From Pseudomonas mosselii (GTDB lineage: Bacteria; Pseudomonadota; Gammaproteobacteria; Pseudomonadales; Pseudomonadaceae), in contig NZ_CP081966.1 in the NCBI RefSeq assembly GCF_019823065.1, forward strand, positions 186,001 through 250,000: a stretch of DNA of 64,000 nt, given 5' to 3'. The notes below the pieces were generated by a model. That model was not told the origin of the DNA. It made no database searches and worked only from the letters and a program-made list of their open reading frames with translations. Below, piece by piece: positions 54,241 through 64,000 of this stretch (its first letter is position 1; each line of letters starts with the position of its first letter). A program made the translations under genes and the position numbers.

Positions 54241-55311
54241 ATGTCGGCCAAGAAGAAAGCAGTCAGTACGCCGTTGCACCTGCTCCAGCAACTTTCCGGT
54301 AGCTTGCTCGAACATTTGGAAGATGCCTGCTCCCAAGCGCTGGCGGATGCCGAGAAACTGTTGGCCAAGTTGGAAAAACAACGTGGCAAGGCCCAAGAGA
54401 AACTGCACAACGCTCGTTTGAAGTTGCAGGACGCCGCCAAGGCCGGTAAAGCCAAGGCTCAGGGCAAGGCGCAAAAAGTCGCCGGAGAACTTGAGGACTT
54501 GCTCGATTCGCTCAAGGATCGCCAAGCGCAAACCCGTACTTATATCCAGCAACTCAAGCGCGATGCCCAGGAAAGCCTGAAGCTGGCCCAGGGTGTCGGC
54601 AAGGTGCGTGAGGCCGCCGCCAAGGCCTTGGACTCGCGTACTGCGGCACCGAAAGCCGCCGCGAAAGCTGCAGCCAAACCAGCGGCCAAGCCTGCTGCCG
54701 CCAAGGCACCGGCGAGGACTGCTGCCGCTAAACCTGCCGCCAAGCCAGCGGCCAAACCGGCTGCCGCCAAGGCACCGGCGAGGACTGCAGCCGCAAAACC
54801 TGCCGCCAAGCCAGCGGCCAAACCGGCTGCTGCCAAGGCCCCGGCGAAGACTGCAGCCGCCAAACCTGCCGCCAAGTCAGTGGCCAAACCGGCTGCCGCC
54901 AAGGCCCCGGCGAAGACTGCAGCCGCGAAACCTGCCGCCAAGCCAGCGGCCAAGCCAGCTGCCGCCAAGGCCCCGGCGAAGACCGCCGCCGCGAAACCTG
55001 CTGCCAAGCCAGCGGCTAAACCAGCTGCCGCCAAGGCACCGGCAAAGGCCGCTGCAGCCAAATCAGCGGCCAAGCCAGCTGCCGCCAAGGCCCCGGCCAA
55101 GCCAGCAGCGGCCAAGCCCGCCGCCAAACCTGCAGCCAAGCCAGCAGCCAAACCGGCCGCTGCCAAGGCTCCGGCCAAGCCTGTAGCCAGCAAGCCAGCC
55201 GAAAACCAGCCAGCCACGCCGACCGCCAGCACCACCCCGGCGCCTGCGAACAGCGCGGCCACGCCTGCGGCAACCGCCACACCGGCTCAGTCGTCGACTT
55301 CGGCGTCCTGA
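54241..55311 (+). CDS. algP: AlgP, histone H1-like regulator with KPAA repeats
   Basis: A 356-residue protein. The first 130 residues form an alpha-helical part (LHLLQQLSGSLLEHLEDACS, LAKLEKQRGKAQEKLHNARL). Residues from about 140 to 320 are a low-complexity tail of Lys-Pro-Ala-Ala and Ala-Lys-Ala-Pro-Ala repeats, like eukaryotic histone H1 tails. AlgP (AlgR3) binds DNA and affects alginate in P. aeruginosa. The C-terminal 40 residues are Thr/Pro/Ala/Ser-rich. Tandem DNA repeats make the length variable between strains. The last 25 bases overlap the convergent TIGR02444 gene. Confidence 0.93.
   Translation: MSAKKKAVSTPLHLLQQLSGSLLEHLEDACSQALADAEKLLAKLEKQRGKAQEKLHNARLKLQDAAKAGKAKAQGKAQKVAGELEDLLDSLKDRQAQTRTYIQQLKRDAQESLKLAQGVGKVREAAAKALDSRTAAPKAAAKAAAKPAAKPAAAKAPARTAAAKPAAKPAAKPAAAKAPARTAAAKPAAKPAAKPAAAKAPAKTAAAKPAAKSVAKPAAAKAPAKTAAAKPAAKPAAKPAAAKAPAKTAAAKPAAKPAAKPAAAKAPAKAAAAKSAAKPAAAKAPAKPAAAKPAAKPAAKPAAKPAAAKAPAKPVASKPAENQPATPTASTTPAPANSAATPAATATPAQSSTSAS
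54715..55044 (+). repeat. Five tandem 66-base repeats within algP
   Basis: Copies start at 54715, 54781, 54847, 54913 and 54979, each encoding a 22-residue unit (R/K)TAAAKPAAKPAAKPAAAK + APA. One copy has KSVAKP in place of KPAAKP. Diverged units of 18 and 26 residues follow. Copies are nearly identical at the DNA level, so slippage or recombination can change their number. Confidence 0.9.
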
Positions 55312-55766
55312 AGCTCACGGGCCGCGGCGCGCAGTTGATGCAGCGCGTCGTGGTCCCGGGCCTGGTCCGGCGCCAGCCGGGTCAGCCAGTCCTGCGCGGC
55401 GCCCGCTTGCGCAGGCCACTCGTGCGCCAACGCCTCCAGGCGCTCCAACAAGGTGCGTTCAGCCTGCAACTCCAGCGCCTTCACCTGCTCACGCATCACG
55501 CTCAGTCGTGGGTCGGCCAGCGCCTGCTCGCGCCATTGCCGGCGTAGCATGCATAGCGGCGTCACCACGTCGCGTTGCCAGGGGCCGGCAAGGGCCTTCA
55601 AGGCGGTAATCCTTTGTTCATCGGCGGCCACGCCGCGGGTCTGCAACCAGGTGCCGCAGAGCAGCAGGCAGACATCGCCGCCCAGTTCCTGGAGGGCCAG
55701 GCTGGCGGCTTCGACGCCTGGCCGGGCATACAAGGCCAGGGCGTGATTCCACAGGTCGGTGTGCAT
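55287..55766 (-). CDS. TIGR02444-family protein
   Basis: A 159-residue protein beginning MHTDLWNHALALYARPGVEA, the pattern of TIGR02444. The centre is VCLLLCGTWLQTRGVAADEQ. The function is unknown. Its 3' end overlaps the algP 3' end by 25 bases on the opposite strand, and its start faces the ABC-F gene 51 bases away. Confidence 0.88.
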   Translation of the reverse strand: MHTDLWNHALALYARPGVEAASLALQELGGDVCLLLCGTWLQTRGVAADEQRITALKALAGPWQRDVVTPLCMLRRQWREQALADPRLSVMREQVKALELQAERTLLERLEALAHEWPAQAGAAQDWLTRLAPDQARDHDALHQLRAAARELQDAEVDD

Positions 55767-55816
55767 GGTTTCACTCGCGCCAGTGATCGGCGAAGCTGGT
55801 AGACTCCGCGACCATC

Positions 55817-57726
<1,910 letters not shown>

Positions 57727-57727
<1 letters not shown>

Positions 57728-58314
57728 TGGATGCGCTGCGTTCGCTGCTGCCGGGGCAGTGGATGGACTCGTTCTGGCTGGGGCTGCAGATCCTGCTGAT
57801 CCTGATCGCCGCCTTCGTCCTGCAGCGCATGGTCGCGCGCGGCCTGCGCAGCCTGGGCGAGCGCTACCCGTTGCCGCACGAGCTGATGGTGCCGGTGCGC
57901 GGCGCCCTGCGCTGGCTGATCATGGGCAGCGCGCTGCTGTTCGTGCTCGAGCGCATGGGGGTGTCCGCCACGGTGCTGTGGACGGCATTGTCGGGCTTCG
58001 TCGCGGTGGCGGCGGTGGCGTTCTTCGCCATCTGGAGCGTGCTGTCCAACCTGCTGTGCGCGGTGCTGATCTTCACCGTCGGACCGTTTCGCATTGGCGA
58101 TGTGGTCGAGCTGGTCGATACCCTCGACAAGCCGGGGGTGAAAGGCCGGGTGATCGCCATCAACCTGCTGTACACCACGCTGATGGAAACGCCGGAAGCC
58201 GGTGGAGCGCTGGTGCAGGTGCCGAACAGCCAGTTCTTCCAGAAGGCCGTGCGGCGTTGGCGTGGCACTGAAGCCGCCGTGGCGGCCAAGCCTGAGGCGA
58301 TGGAAACCGACTGA
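57727..58314 (+). CDS. Short MscS-family channel-like protein
   Basis: A 195-residue membrane protein with three helices (LGLQILLILIAAFVLQRMVA, WLIMGSALLFVLERMGVSAT, and SGFVAVAAVAFFAIWSVLSN as the pore helix) and a short beta domain (GPFRIGDVVELVD ... VPNSQFFQKAVRRW). It lacks the larger C-terminal vestibule of E. coli MscS (286 residues), so it may be a minimal channel or a regulatory subunit. It is translationally coupled to the ABC-F gene. Confidence 0.9.
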
Positions 58315-58393
58315 AGCCGCAGAATTGTCTGGTTATTTTTTCGCCAACACCTTAGCTTAGCGGTTTGCAAAAGCTGTTAGAGCGAGGTGTGCG

Positions 58394-59026
58394 ATGTCGA
58401 TGGAAACGTGGTTGGCCTTCTTTGCCGCGTGCTGGGTGATCAGCCTGTCGCCGGGCGCCGGGGCAATCGCCTCGATGTCCAGTGGGCTGCAGTACGGCTT
58501 CTGGCGTGGTTACTGGAACGCCCTGGGCCTGCAATTGGGCCTGATCGTGCAGATCGCCATCATCGCCGCCGGTGTTGGCGCCATCCTCGCCGCGTCGGCC
58601 ACCGCCTTCCAGGTCATCAAGTGGTTCGGCGTCGCCTACCTCGTCTACCTCGCCTACAAGCAATGGCAAGCCCTGCCGATGGACATGAGCGACGAGTCCG
58701 GCGTACGACCGATCGGCAAGCCGCTGAGCCTGGTGTTCCGCGGCTTCCTGGTCAACGTCAGCAACCCCAAGGCGCTGGTGTTCATGCTGGCGGTGCTGCC
58801 GCAGTTCATCAACCCGCACGAGGCGCTGTTGCCGCAGTATGTGGCGATCACCGTGACCATGATCAGTGTCGACATGCTGGTGATGGCTGGATATACCGGG
58901 CTGGCTTCGCGGGTGCTGCGCCTGCTGCGCACGCCGAAGCAGCAGAAGCGCCTGAACCGTACCTTTGCCGGGCTGTTCATCGGTGCGGCGACGTTCCTCG
59001 CTACCTTGCGTCGCGCGCCGCTTTGA
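58394..59026 (+). CDS. LysE/RhtB-family amino-acid exporter
   Basis: A 210-residue protein with about six helices and the family start METWLAFFAACWVISLSPGAGA, then the internal signature FLVNVSNPKALVFMLAVLPQF. Family members export homoserine, threonine, lysine or homoserine lactones. The substrate here is not determinable. GAGGTG lies just before ATG 58394. A symmetrical terminator follows at 59032. Confidence 0.92.
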   Translation: MSMETWLAFFAACWVISLSPGAGAIASMSSGLQYGFWRGYWNALGLQLGLIVQIAIIAAGVGAILAASATAFQVIKWFGVAYLVYLAYKQWQALPMDMSDESGVRPIGKPLSLVFRGFLVNVSNPKALVFMLAVLPQFINPHEALLPQYVAITVTMISVDMLVMAGYTGLASRVLRLLRTPKQQKRLNRTFAGLFIGAATFLATLRRAPL

Positions 59027-59031
59027 CGCGT

Positions 59032-59056
59032 GATGGGGCCTCCCAGAGGCCCCATC
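59032..59056. terminator. Bidirectional stem-loop between the LysE and slipin genes
   Basis: Perfect 11-base arms GATGGGGCCTC and GAGGCCCCATC around a 3-base loop, 5 bases after the exporter stop codon; it overlaps the last bases of the slipin gene. There is no T-run, but the stem is very stable. Confidence 0.75.
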
Positions 59057-59807
59057 AGCGCTGCTTGTCCACCAGCCCCTTGAGCAGATCCACCGGCAGC
59101 GGAAACACGATGGTCGAGCTCTTGTCCCCGGCGATCGACCCCAGCGTCTGCATGTAGCGCAGCTGCATCGCCCCCGGCTCCTTGCCCAGCATCTGCGCGG
59201 CCTGCATCAGCTTCTCCGAGGCCTGCAGCTCGCCTTCGGCATGGATCACCTTGGCCCGTCGTTCGCGCTCGGCCTCGGCCTGGCGGGCGATGGCGCGGAC
59301 CATCGACTCGTTGAGGTCGACATGCTTGATCTCGACGTTGGCCACCTTGATGCCCCAGGCGTCGGTCTGCGCGTCCAGCACCTCGCGGATATCCGAATTC
59401 AACTGCTCGCGCTCGGCCAGCAGTTCGTCCAGCTCGTGCTTGCCGAGCACGGCGCGCAGGGTGGTCTGGGCCAGCTGGCTGGTGGCGGTGAGGAAGTTCT
59501 CGACCTGGATGATCGCCTTCTGCGGGTCGAGCACGCGAAAGTACAGCACGGCATTGACCTTGACCGAGACGTTGTCGCGGGTGATCACGTCCTGGGAGGG
59601 CACGTCGAGCACCACGGTGCGCAGGTCGACCCGGACCATCTGCTGGATGCCGGGAATCAGGATGATCAGCCCCGGGCCCTTGACCTGCCAGAAGCGCCCG
59701 AGCTGGAACACCACGCCGCGCTCGTACTCGCGCAGGATGCGCAGGGCCGAGAGCAGCAGTATGCCCAGCAGCACCAGCACGGCGCTGAATCCGAATTGCA
59801 TGAACAT
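59055..59807 (-). CDS. Slipin/stomatin-like SPFH-domain membrane protein
   Basis: A 250-residue stomatin-type protein with an N-terminal hydrophobic segment ([17 protein letters not shown]) and the SPFH/Band 7 domain ([40 protein letters not shown]) plus the helical tail ([20 protein letters not shown]). Such proteins form oligomers in membrane microdomains. It is 3 bases downstream of the NfeD gene. The AGGAG site 8 bases upstream sets ATG 59807. Confidence 0.94.
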   Translation of the reverse strand: MFMQFGFSAVLVLLGILLLSALRILREYERGVVFQLGRFWQVKGPGLIILIPGIQQMVRVDLRTVVLDVPSQDVITRDNVSVKVNAVLYFRVLDPQKAIIQVENFLTATSQLAQTTLRAVLGKHELDELLAEREQLNSDIREVLDAQTDAWGIKVANVEIKHVDLNESMVRAIARQAEAERERRAKVIHAEGELQASEKLMQAAQMLGKEPGAMQLRYMQTLGSIAGDKSSTIVFPLPVDLLKGLVDKQR

Positions 59808-59810
59808 CGT

Positions 59811-61154
59811 CTACTCTCCTTGCGCCGTGGGCGCAGTGGCGCTGACTTCCAGCGTCACGCCATGACGGGCGGTCACCCGCACGTGCTGGCCCGGCTGCAG
59901 CGGTGTCGCGCACTGCGCCTGCCACTGTTCGCCCTGGGCCTGTACCGAGCCGCAGAACGGGTTGTCCGCGCGTACCTGGGTCACCGTCACCAGGCTGCCC
60001 ACCAGCCCGGCATCGCCGCTGACCAGGGCGCGTCGGCGCGCCTTCAGCGCCATGCCCAGCACGCCGCCGAGCAACAGCGCCGACAACACTGCCAGGCTGA
60101 CGATCAGCGTCAGCGGAATGCCAAAGCCAGGGGCGTCGGTGTCCATCAGGATCACCGCGCCGACCACGAAGGCGACGATGCCGCCGAAGCCGATCACCCC
60201 GAAACTGGGCAGGAACGCCTCGGCGACCATGAACGCCACACCGAGCAGGATCAACGCCACCCCGGCGTGGCTCACCGGCAGCAGTTGCAGGGCGTACAGC
60301 GCCAGCAGCAGGCAGATGCCGCCGACCACGCCGCCGACTCCGGAGCCTGGGTTCATGAATTCGAACAGCAGGCCGTACACGCCGATCATGATCAGGATCA
60401 GCGCCACGCTGGGGTTGGTGATCACCGCCAGCAGGCGAGTGCGCCAGTCCGGCAGGTGCTCCACTACATTGGCGCCGGCGGTCTGCAGTGATGCTGGCTG
60501 GCCGGCGACGGTCAGCGTCCGGCCATCGAGCTGGCGCAGCAGGTCGGGCAGGTCAGCGGCGACCAGGTCGATCACCTTCAGCCGCTGGGCTTCGCTGGTC
60601 GACAGGCTGACCGCCTCGCGCACGGCCTTCTCCGCCCAGTCGGCGTTGCGCCCGCGCAGTTGCGCCAGGCCACGGATGTAGGCCGCGGCGTCGTTGACCT
60701 GTTTACGGGCGAGGGTGTCCTGCTCGCTGTTCGCGGCGGGCTTTTCGTCCTTGCCGGGTGCGCCGATCTGTACCGGCGTCGCCGCGCCCAGGTTGGTTCC
60801 CGGGGCCATGGCCGCCACGTGGCTGGCATAGAGGATGTACGTGCCGGCGCTGGCCGCCCTGGCGCCGCCCGGGGCGACGTAGGTGGCCACCGGCAGCGTG
60901 CTTGCGAGAATGGCCTTGATGATCTGGCGCATGGCGCTGTCGAGCCCGCCGGGAGTGTCGAGGCGGATGACCACCAGTTGCGCGCCCTGGGCCTGCGCCT
61001 GGTCCAGCCCGCGCAGGAGGTAGTCGGCGCTGGCCGGACCGATGGCGTCGTCGACGCTCAGCAGCCACACGTTGGCACCGGGCGCGGCCTGGCCGCCCGG
61101 GGCGAAGCCCAGAATCAGCAGCAACAGCAGCACGCGCCAGCGCCGGGCGATCAC
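59811..61154 (-). CDS. NfeD/ClpP-class membrane-anchored serine protease
   Basis: A 447-residue protein: signal/anchor at the N-terminus, ClpP-like serine protease domain (VVIRLDTPGGLDSAMRQIIK ... GGARAASAGTYILYASH, with Ser near 99 and Lys expected near 138), four or five C-terminal membrane helices and an OB-fold NfeD domain at the end. NfeD proteases cleave or partner with slipins encoded in the same operon, as here. It starts at GTG 61154 after GAGGTGA. Confidence 0.93.
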   Translation of the reverse strand: MIARRWRVLLLLLILGFAPGGQAAPGANVWLLSVDDAIGPASADYLLRGLDQAQAQGAQLVVIRLDTPGGLDSAMRQIIKAILASTLPVATYVAPGGARAASAGTYILYASHVAAMAPGTNLGAATPVQIGAPGKDEKPAANSEQDTLARKQVNDAAAYIRGLAQLRGRNADWAEKAVREAVSLSTSEAQRLKVIDLVAADLPDLLRQLDGRTLTVAGQPASLQTAGANVVEHLPDWRTRLLAVITNPSVALILIMIGVYGLLFEFMNPGSGVGGVVGGICLLLALYALQLLPVSHAGVALILLGVAFMVAEAFLPSFGVIGFGGIVAFVVGAVILMDTDAPGFGIPLTLIVSLAVLSALLLGGVLGMALKARRRALVSGDAGLVGSLVTVTQVRADNPFCGSVQAQGEQWQAQCATPLQPGQHVRVTARHGVTLEVSATAPTAQGE

Positions 61155-61250
61155 CTGTCGTCACCTCATGCGGACCTGTCCTTGAAGTTTAGTCGTGGCT
61201 GCCGGGCCACGGCCTAAACTTGAGGGTGGGGGCAAAACCGGAGGTGCATC

Positions 61251-61709
61251 ATGCGTATGGCCAAGACCCTTCAGCAGCGCCTGGACCAGGCCAACTGCGA
61301 CTACGACATCATTCCCCATCCCCATTCGGCCACCAGCCTGGAGTCGGCGCGCACGGCCGGCGTACCCGCCGAGCGGGTCGCCAAGTCGGTGATGCTCGAT
61401 GACCGCCATGGCAACTACATCATGGCCGTGCTGCCGGCCAACCGGCATCTGGACATGACCGAAGTGCGCATGACCGGCGCCTGGCAGCTGACCCGCGAAA
61501 GCAACCTGCCGAGCCTGTTCGGCGATTGCGAACGCGGCGCCATCCCGGCCCTGGGCGATGCCTACAACATTCCCATGCTGCTCGACCGGACCCTTACCCG
61601 CCAAGGTGATGTCTACCTCGAGGCAGGTGACCACGATCACCTTATCCACATGAGCATGGAGCAATACTTGAAACTGGTGCCGCACGCCGAAGTGCGCGAA
61701 CTGAGCTGA
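61251..61709 (+). CDS. YbaK/EbsC-family aminoacyl-tRNA deacylase-like protein
   Basis: A 152-residue protein with the YbaK/ProX fold (YDIIPHPHSATSLESARTAG ... VAKSVMLDDRHGNYIMAVLP). Family members remove wrongly attached amino acids from tRNA. The conserved lysine is in VAKSVML, and the HSATS stretch is typical of this branch, which is often annotated only as a YbaK domain protein. A GGAGG site precedes ATG 61251. Confidence 0.88.
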   Translation: MRMAKTLQQRLDQANCDYDIIPHPHSATSLESARTAGVPAERVAKSVMLDDRHGNYIMAVLPANRHLDMTEVRMTGAWQLTRESNLPSLFGDCERGAIPALGDAYNIPMLLDRTLTRQGDVYLEAGDHDHLIHMSMEQYLKLVPHAEVRELS

Positions 61710-61769
61710 TGCTCGCAACCCACGCCGGGCTGGCGTCGTGGACGACCGGCCCGGCCATAGGAGTGAATC

Positions 61770-62012
61770 ATGGAAGCGCCGATCCACAAGTTTTCCGAAC
61801 TGTTCAAGCAACTGGGCCTGCCGGACGATGCGCTGGGCATCGACCAGTTCATCACCAGTCATTCGCCGCTCAAGGGGGATGTGAAGCTGGTGGATGCGCC
61901 GTTCTGGAACGAGTCCCAGCGCTCGTTCCTCAGGGACAGCATCCTTGAAGATGCCGATTGGGCGGAGCTGTTCGACCAACTCAACGAGGCGCTGCGCCGT
62001 CCCCGCCAATAA
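61770..62012 (+). CDS. DUF2789 family protein
   Basis: An 80-residue protein, MEAPIHKFSELFKQLGLPDD at the start and FWNESQRSFLRDSILEDADW after it, matching DUF2789. It is cytoplasmic, with no signal peptide. Function unknown. It lies 60 bases after the YbaK gene on the same strand. Confidence 0.88.
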   Translation: MEAPIHKFSELFKQLGLPDDALGIDQFITSHSPLKGDVKLVDAPFWNESQRSFLRDSILEDADWAELFDQLNEALRRPRQ

Positions 62013-62082
62013 AGCGCCGAGCGGCACCTGATGGGTGATCGGGGCGTTGCTATGCTCAGGGAAAACAAGAGGGGATGGCGCA

Positions 62083-62721
62083 ATGAAAGATCCCTACGCA
62101 CCAGGTTTCTGGTGCACCGTGACGATCCTGGGCACCCTGACCGCCGGCTACTTCTACGGTATCCGGCACACCCACACGATGAACCAGGCCGTGCAGTTTC
62201 TCTATGCCGCCGCCGCCGTGACCGCGGCGGTGGCGTTGTGCGGGCTGGCGTGGATCGCCTGGCAGCAGCTGCACCTGAACAGGCGCGAAGTCGCCCAGGG
62301 ACGAACGTTGCTGACCATCTGGAACACCAAGGTCGCCCTGCGCCGGGTCGAGACGGTGTTCGACCGCTATTTCTGGGGCAGCTACTGGCACTCCGGACGC
62401 ACCTTCGAGGAGGTGATGGGCGAGCTCAAGGGCACGCCGCTGGAGCAGAGCCTGGACGCCCTCAAGCGCCAGTGCCGGGAACTCGACCGGGAAGTGCACG
62501 ACCACCACCATCACTGGCTGGCCAATGCCCGCGACCTGTCCAGCGTGGCCACGGCCATGGCCCGCGAGCGCTACCAGCTGGACCTGTGCGACGCGCCGGC
62601 CCGTGATGGCGGCAACACCGCCGTGCTCAACAGGGATCTGGAAGTGCTGGTGTACACCTGGTCGGCGCGCCTGCGCAGCTTCGACCATCAGCTGGACGAG
62701 CTGGAGCGCGCCTATCACTGA
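62083..62721 (+). CDS. Hypothetical protein with two N-terminal membrane helices
   Basis: A 212-residue protein with two hydrophobic segments (GFWCTVTILGTLTAGYFYGI and FLYAAAAVTAAVALCGLAWI) and a charged helical cytoplasmic part containing VHDHHHHWLANARD. ATG 62083 follows GAGGGGATGG. The in-frame extension to 62035 lacks family character. I do not recognise a family; the histidine run and the coiled-coil character are the only distinctive marks. Confidence 0.75.
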   Translation: MKDPYAPGFWCTVTILGTLTAGYFYGIRHTHTMNQAVQFLYAAAAVTAAVALCGLAWIAWQQLHLNRREVAQGRTLLTIWNTKVALRRVETVFDRYFWGSYWHSGRTFEEVMGELKGTPLEQSLDALKRQCRELDREVHDHHHHWLANARDLSSVATAMARERYQLDLCDAPARDGGNTAVLNRDLEVLVYTWSARLRSFDHQLDELERAYH

Positions 62722-62727
62722 GCAGGG

Positions 62728-63165
62728 TCATTCACCGCGGATGTACTGCTCCAGTTGCAGGATCAGGTTGGCCTGTTCGGCGATGGTTTCCTTCACCAGG
62801 TCGCCGATAGACAGCAGCCCGAGCAGCTTGCCCTCATGCACCACCGGCAGGTGGCGCAGGTGGCGGTTGGTCATCAGGTTCATGCAGTACTCGAGATTCT
62901 GCTTGGGTTCAACCGTGACCACCGGAGAACTCATGATGTCGCGTACCGGCGTGGCCGCCGAGGAGCGACCCTTGAGCACCAGCTTGCGGGCGTAGTCGCG
63001 TTCGCTGACGATTCCCACTACCTGGCCATGCTCCATCACCGGCAGGGCGCCGACGTTCTTCTCCGCCAGCAACTTCAAGGCATCCAACACCGAGTCGTCA
63101 GGGTTGATGGTGTAGACGGTGTGGTGCTGGGACTTGGCTTTGAGGATTTGTTCGACGTTCTTCAT
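62728..63165 (-). CDS. CBS-domain pair protein
   Basis: A 145-residue protein made of two CBS domains (VYTINPDDSVLDALKLLAEK ... VGIVSERDYARKL and VVTVEPKQNLEYCMNLMTNR ... LGLLSIGDLVKE). CBS pairs bind adenine nucleotides and act as energy sensors. There is no attached catalytic domain. ATG 63165 starts MKNVEQILKAKSQHHT. It converges on the hypothetical gene with a six-base gap. Confidence 0.93.
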   Translation of the reverse strand: MKNVEQILKAKSQHHTVYTINPDDSVLDALKLLAEKNVGALPVMEHGQVVGIVSERDYARKLVLKGRSSAATPVRDIMSSPVVTVEPKQNLEYCMNLMTNRHLRHLPVVHEGKLLGLLSIGDLVKETIAEQANLILQLEQYIRGE

Positions 63166-63282
63166 ACGGGCCTCTGTGGGTGCAAATGCGACGTGTCGGA
63201 GTAAATAAAGCATCCGGCACGGCGCTCTGCACGGCAATGCAGGAAACGGCATCGAGGTGATTGAAAAACGTCATCGCGGCAA

Positions 63283-63301
63283 GGGGCCGCAACGCGGCCC
63301 C
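63283..63301 (-). terminator. GC hairpin after the M20 peptidase gene
   Basis: Perfect inverted repeat GGGGCCGC-AAC-GCGGCCCC, 10 bases beyond the peptidase stop codon in its reading direction; no T-run. It has the same arms as 6207-6225. Confidence 0.5.
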
Positions 63302-63311
63302 GAGTGGGTCA

Positions 63312-64000
63312 TCAGAGCTTCGGCATCTGCCCGATCCGCGCCACCATCTCGCTGACGACCTGCAGGTCGAGCATGAACTGCTCCACGGTCTTGAACTCGT
63401 TGTCGTTGTGCCCGGTGTACTTGACGTCCGGCATGGCCAGGCCGAACTGCACGCCGTTGGGCAGGTCGTGCACCGAGGTGGCGCCGGCGGAGGTGCCGTA
63501 CTCGTGCTTCATGCCCAGGTTCTCGCTGGCCACGGCCAGCAGGGCCTTGACCCATTCGCCCTCGGGGTTGCGGTACATCGGCTCATCGAGGGTGTAGTCG
63601 AACGCCACCGGGGTCTTGCTCTTGGCCTTCCACGCATCGAGCTTGCCGGCGATCTCGCGCTTGAGGGTGTCGAGCGACTTGCCTTTGGGAATGCGCAGGT
63701 TGACGGCCAACTTCAGCGCCTTGTCATCCAGGCCGACGAAGGTCAACGAGGTGGTCAGCGGGCCCATGAAGTCGTCCTTGAAACCGACGCCGAGTTTGTT
63801 GCCCAGGTAGTCCAGGCCCCAGTTGTCGGCGGCGTAGCGAGCGGCGTCGGTGATGTGGTTGTGCTTGAGCGGCACGTCCTTGCCCAGGCCGTTGAGGAAG
63901 TCGAGCATGCGCGCCACCGGGTTGACCCCGGACTCGGGCTCGGAGGAGTGCGCCGACACGCCGGTCACGGTGAGCAGCACCTGCTTGCCGTCGACCTTGG
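63312..64000 (-). CDS. M20-family metallopeptidase (N-terminus outside the window)
   Basis: The frame is open from the window edge to a stop at 63312, giving 229 C-terminal residues (internal sequence begins KVDGKQVLLTVTGVSAHSSE). The segment GVSAHSSEPESGVNPVARML is the lid/dimerisation domain with its conserved histidine, and GTSAGATS ... DVKYTGHNDNEFKTVEQF carries the late metal histidine of M20 dipeptidases (DapE/PepV-like). The start and signal sequence cannot be seen. Aminoacylase or dipeptidase activity is expected; substrate unknown. Confidence 0.9.
   Translation of the reverse strand, partial: KVDGKQVLLTVTGVSAHSSEPESGVNPVARMLDFLNGLGKDVPLKHNHITDAARYAADNWGLDYLGNKLGVGFKDDFMGPLTTSLTFVGLDDKALKLAVNLRIPKGKSLDTLKREIAGKLDAWKAKSKTPVAFDYTLDEPMYRNPEGEWVKALLAVASENLGMKHEYGTSAGATSVHDLPNGVQFGLAMPDVKYTGHNDNEFKTVEQFMLDLQVVSEMVARIGQMPKL

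Noticed and set aside
54660..55190. Possible CRISPR array in the repetitive tail of algP
   Set aside because: Repeats are in frame, contiguous, have no spacers and encode the AlgP tail. No cas gene is present.
54540..55280. Gly/Ala/Leu-rich 246-codon frame antisense to algP
   Set aside because: It is the reverse complement of the KPAA repeats; the plus-strand frame has the known AlgP N-terminus and a good start.

Overview
The window is chromosomal, GC-rich and almost fully coding, and it looks like a member of the Pseudomonas putida group. The evidence is gene content and order: amaB/amaA/hglS for lysine catabolism, the glnK-amtB-sutA block, lptM-lysA-dapF-DUF484-xerC, cyaY-rnk-cyaA, argH-algR-hemCDXY, dsbB-algQ-FKBP-algP. 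REP-type palindromes (core GGAGCGG or its complement) sit in many intergenic gaps. There are no rRNA or tRNA genes, no intact insertion sequence, no prophage and no CRISPR array that I can see.

Layout. 1-10.2 kb: a MATE pump (cut by the window edge), a LysR regulator and a chemoreceptor, then a lysine/pipecolate degradation cluster (hglS and a LysR regulator on the minus strand, amaB and amaA on the plus strand). 10.3-16.3 kb: a large MscS channel fused to a cyclic-nucleotide-type domain, then a three-gene set (YcaC-like cysteine hydrolase, ABM-domain membrane protein, Tat-exported amidohydrolase) facing another LysR gene. 16.4-22.8 kb: a small DUF6124 gene with a highly structured upstream region, an orphan HigA-like regulator, a Kef antiporter, a secreted esterase paired with a DUF2790 protein, and comM/yifB. 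22.9-31.1 kb: an iron-uptake unit (fecI-fecR-siderophore receptor) and an mgtA Mg2+ ATPase unit with a long leader that carries a candidate leader peptide.

31.1-45 kb: molybdate-type TOBE protein, ubiK, the nitrogen-control pair glnK-amtB behind a sigma-54/NtrC promoter, sutA, a tightly packed minus-strand operon lptM-lysA-dapF-DUF484-xerC-HAD, then cyaY, DUF1289, rnk, cyaA (class I adenylate cyclase), two small hypothetical genes and a glutathione S-transferase. 45-64 kb: argH, algR (with no adjacent algZ/fimS kinase gene), hemC-hemD-hemX-hemY, dsbB, algQ, an FKBP isomerase, the repeat-rich algP, a TIGR02444 gene, an ABC-F ATPase coupled to a short MscS protein, a LysE exporter, the slipin-NfeD pair, a YbaK deacylase, DUF2789, a two-helix membrane protein, a CBS protein and the C-terminal part of an M20 peptidase.

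The genes are mostly core metabolism, but several links are visible. Lysine synthesis (dapF, lysA) and lysine breakdown (amaA, amaB, hglS) lie in the same window. cAMP synthesis (cyaA) lies about 29 kb from a channel with a cNMP-like domain. algR, algQ and algP form the classical alginate-regulation cluster. The features I find most worth following up are non-coding: the mgtA leader (30308-30752) and the structured element upstream of the DUF6124 gene (16725-16862).
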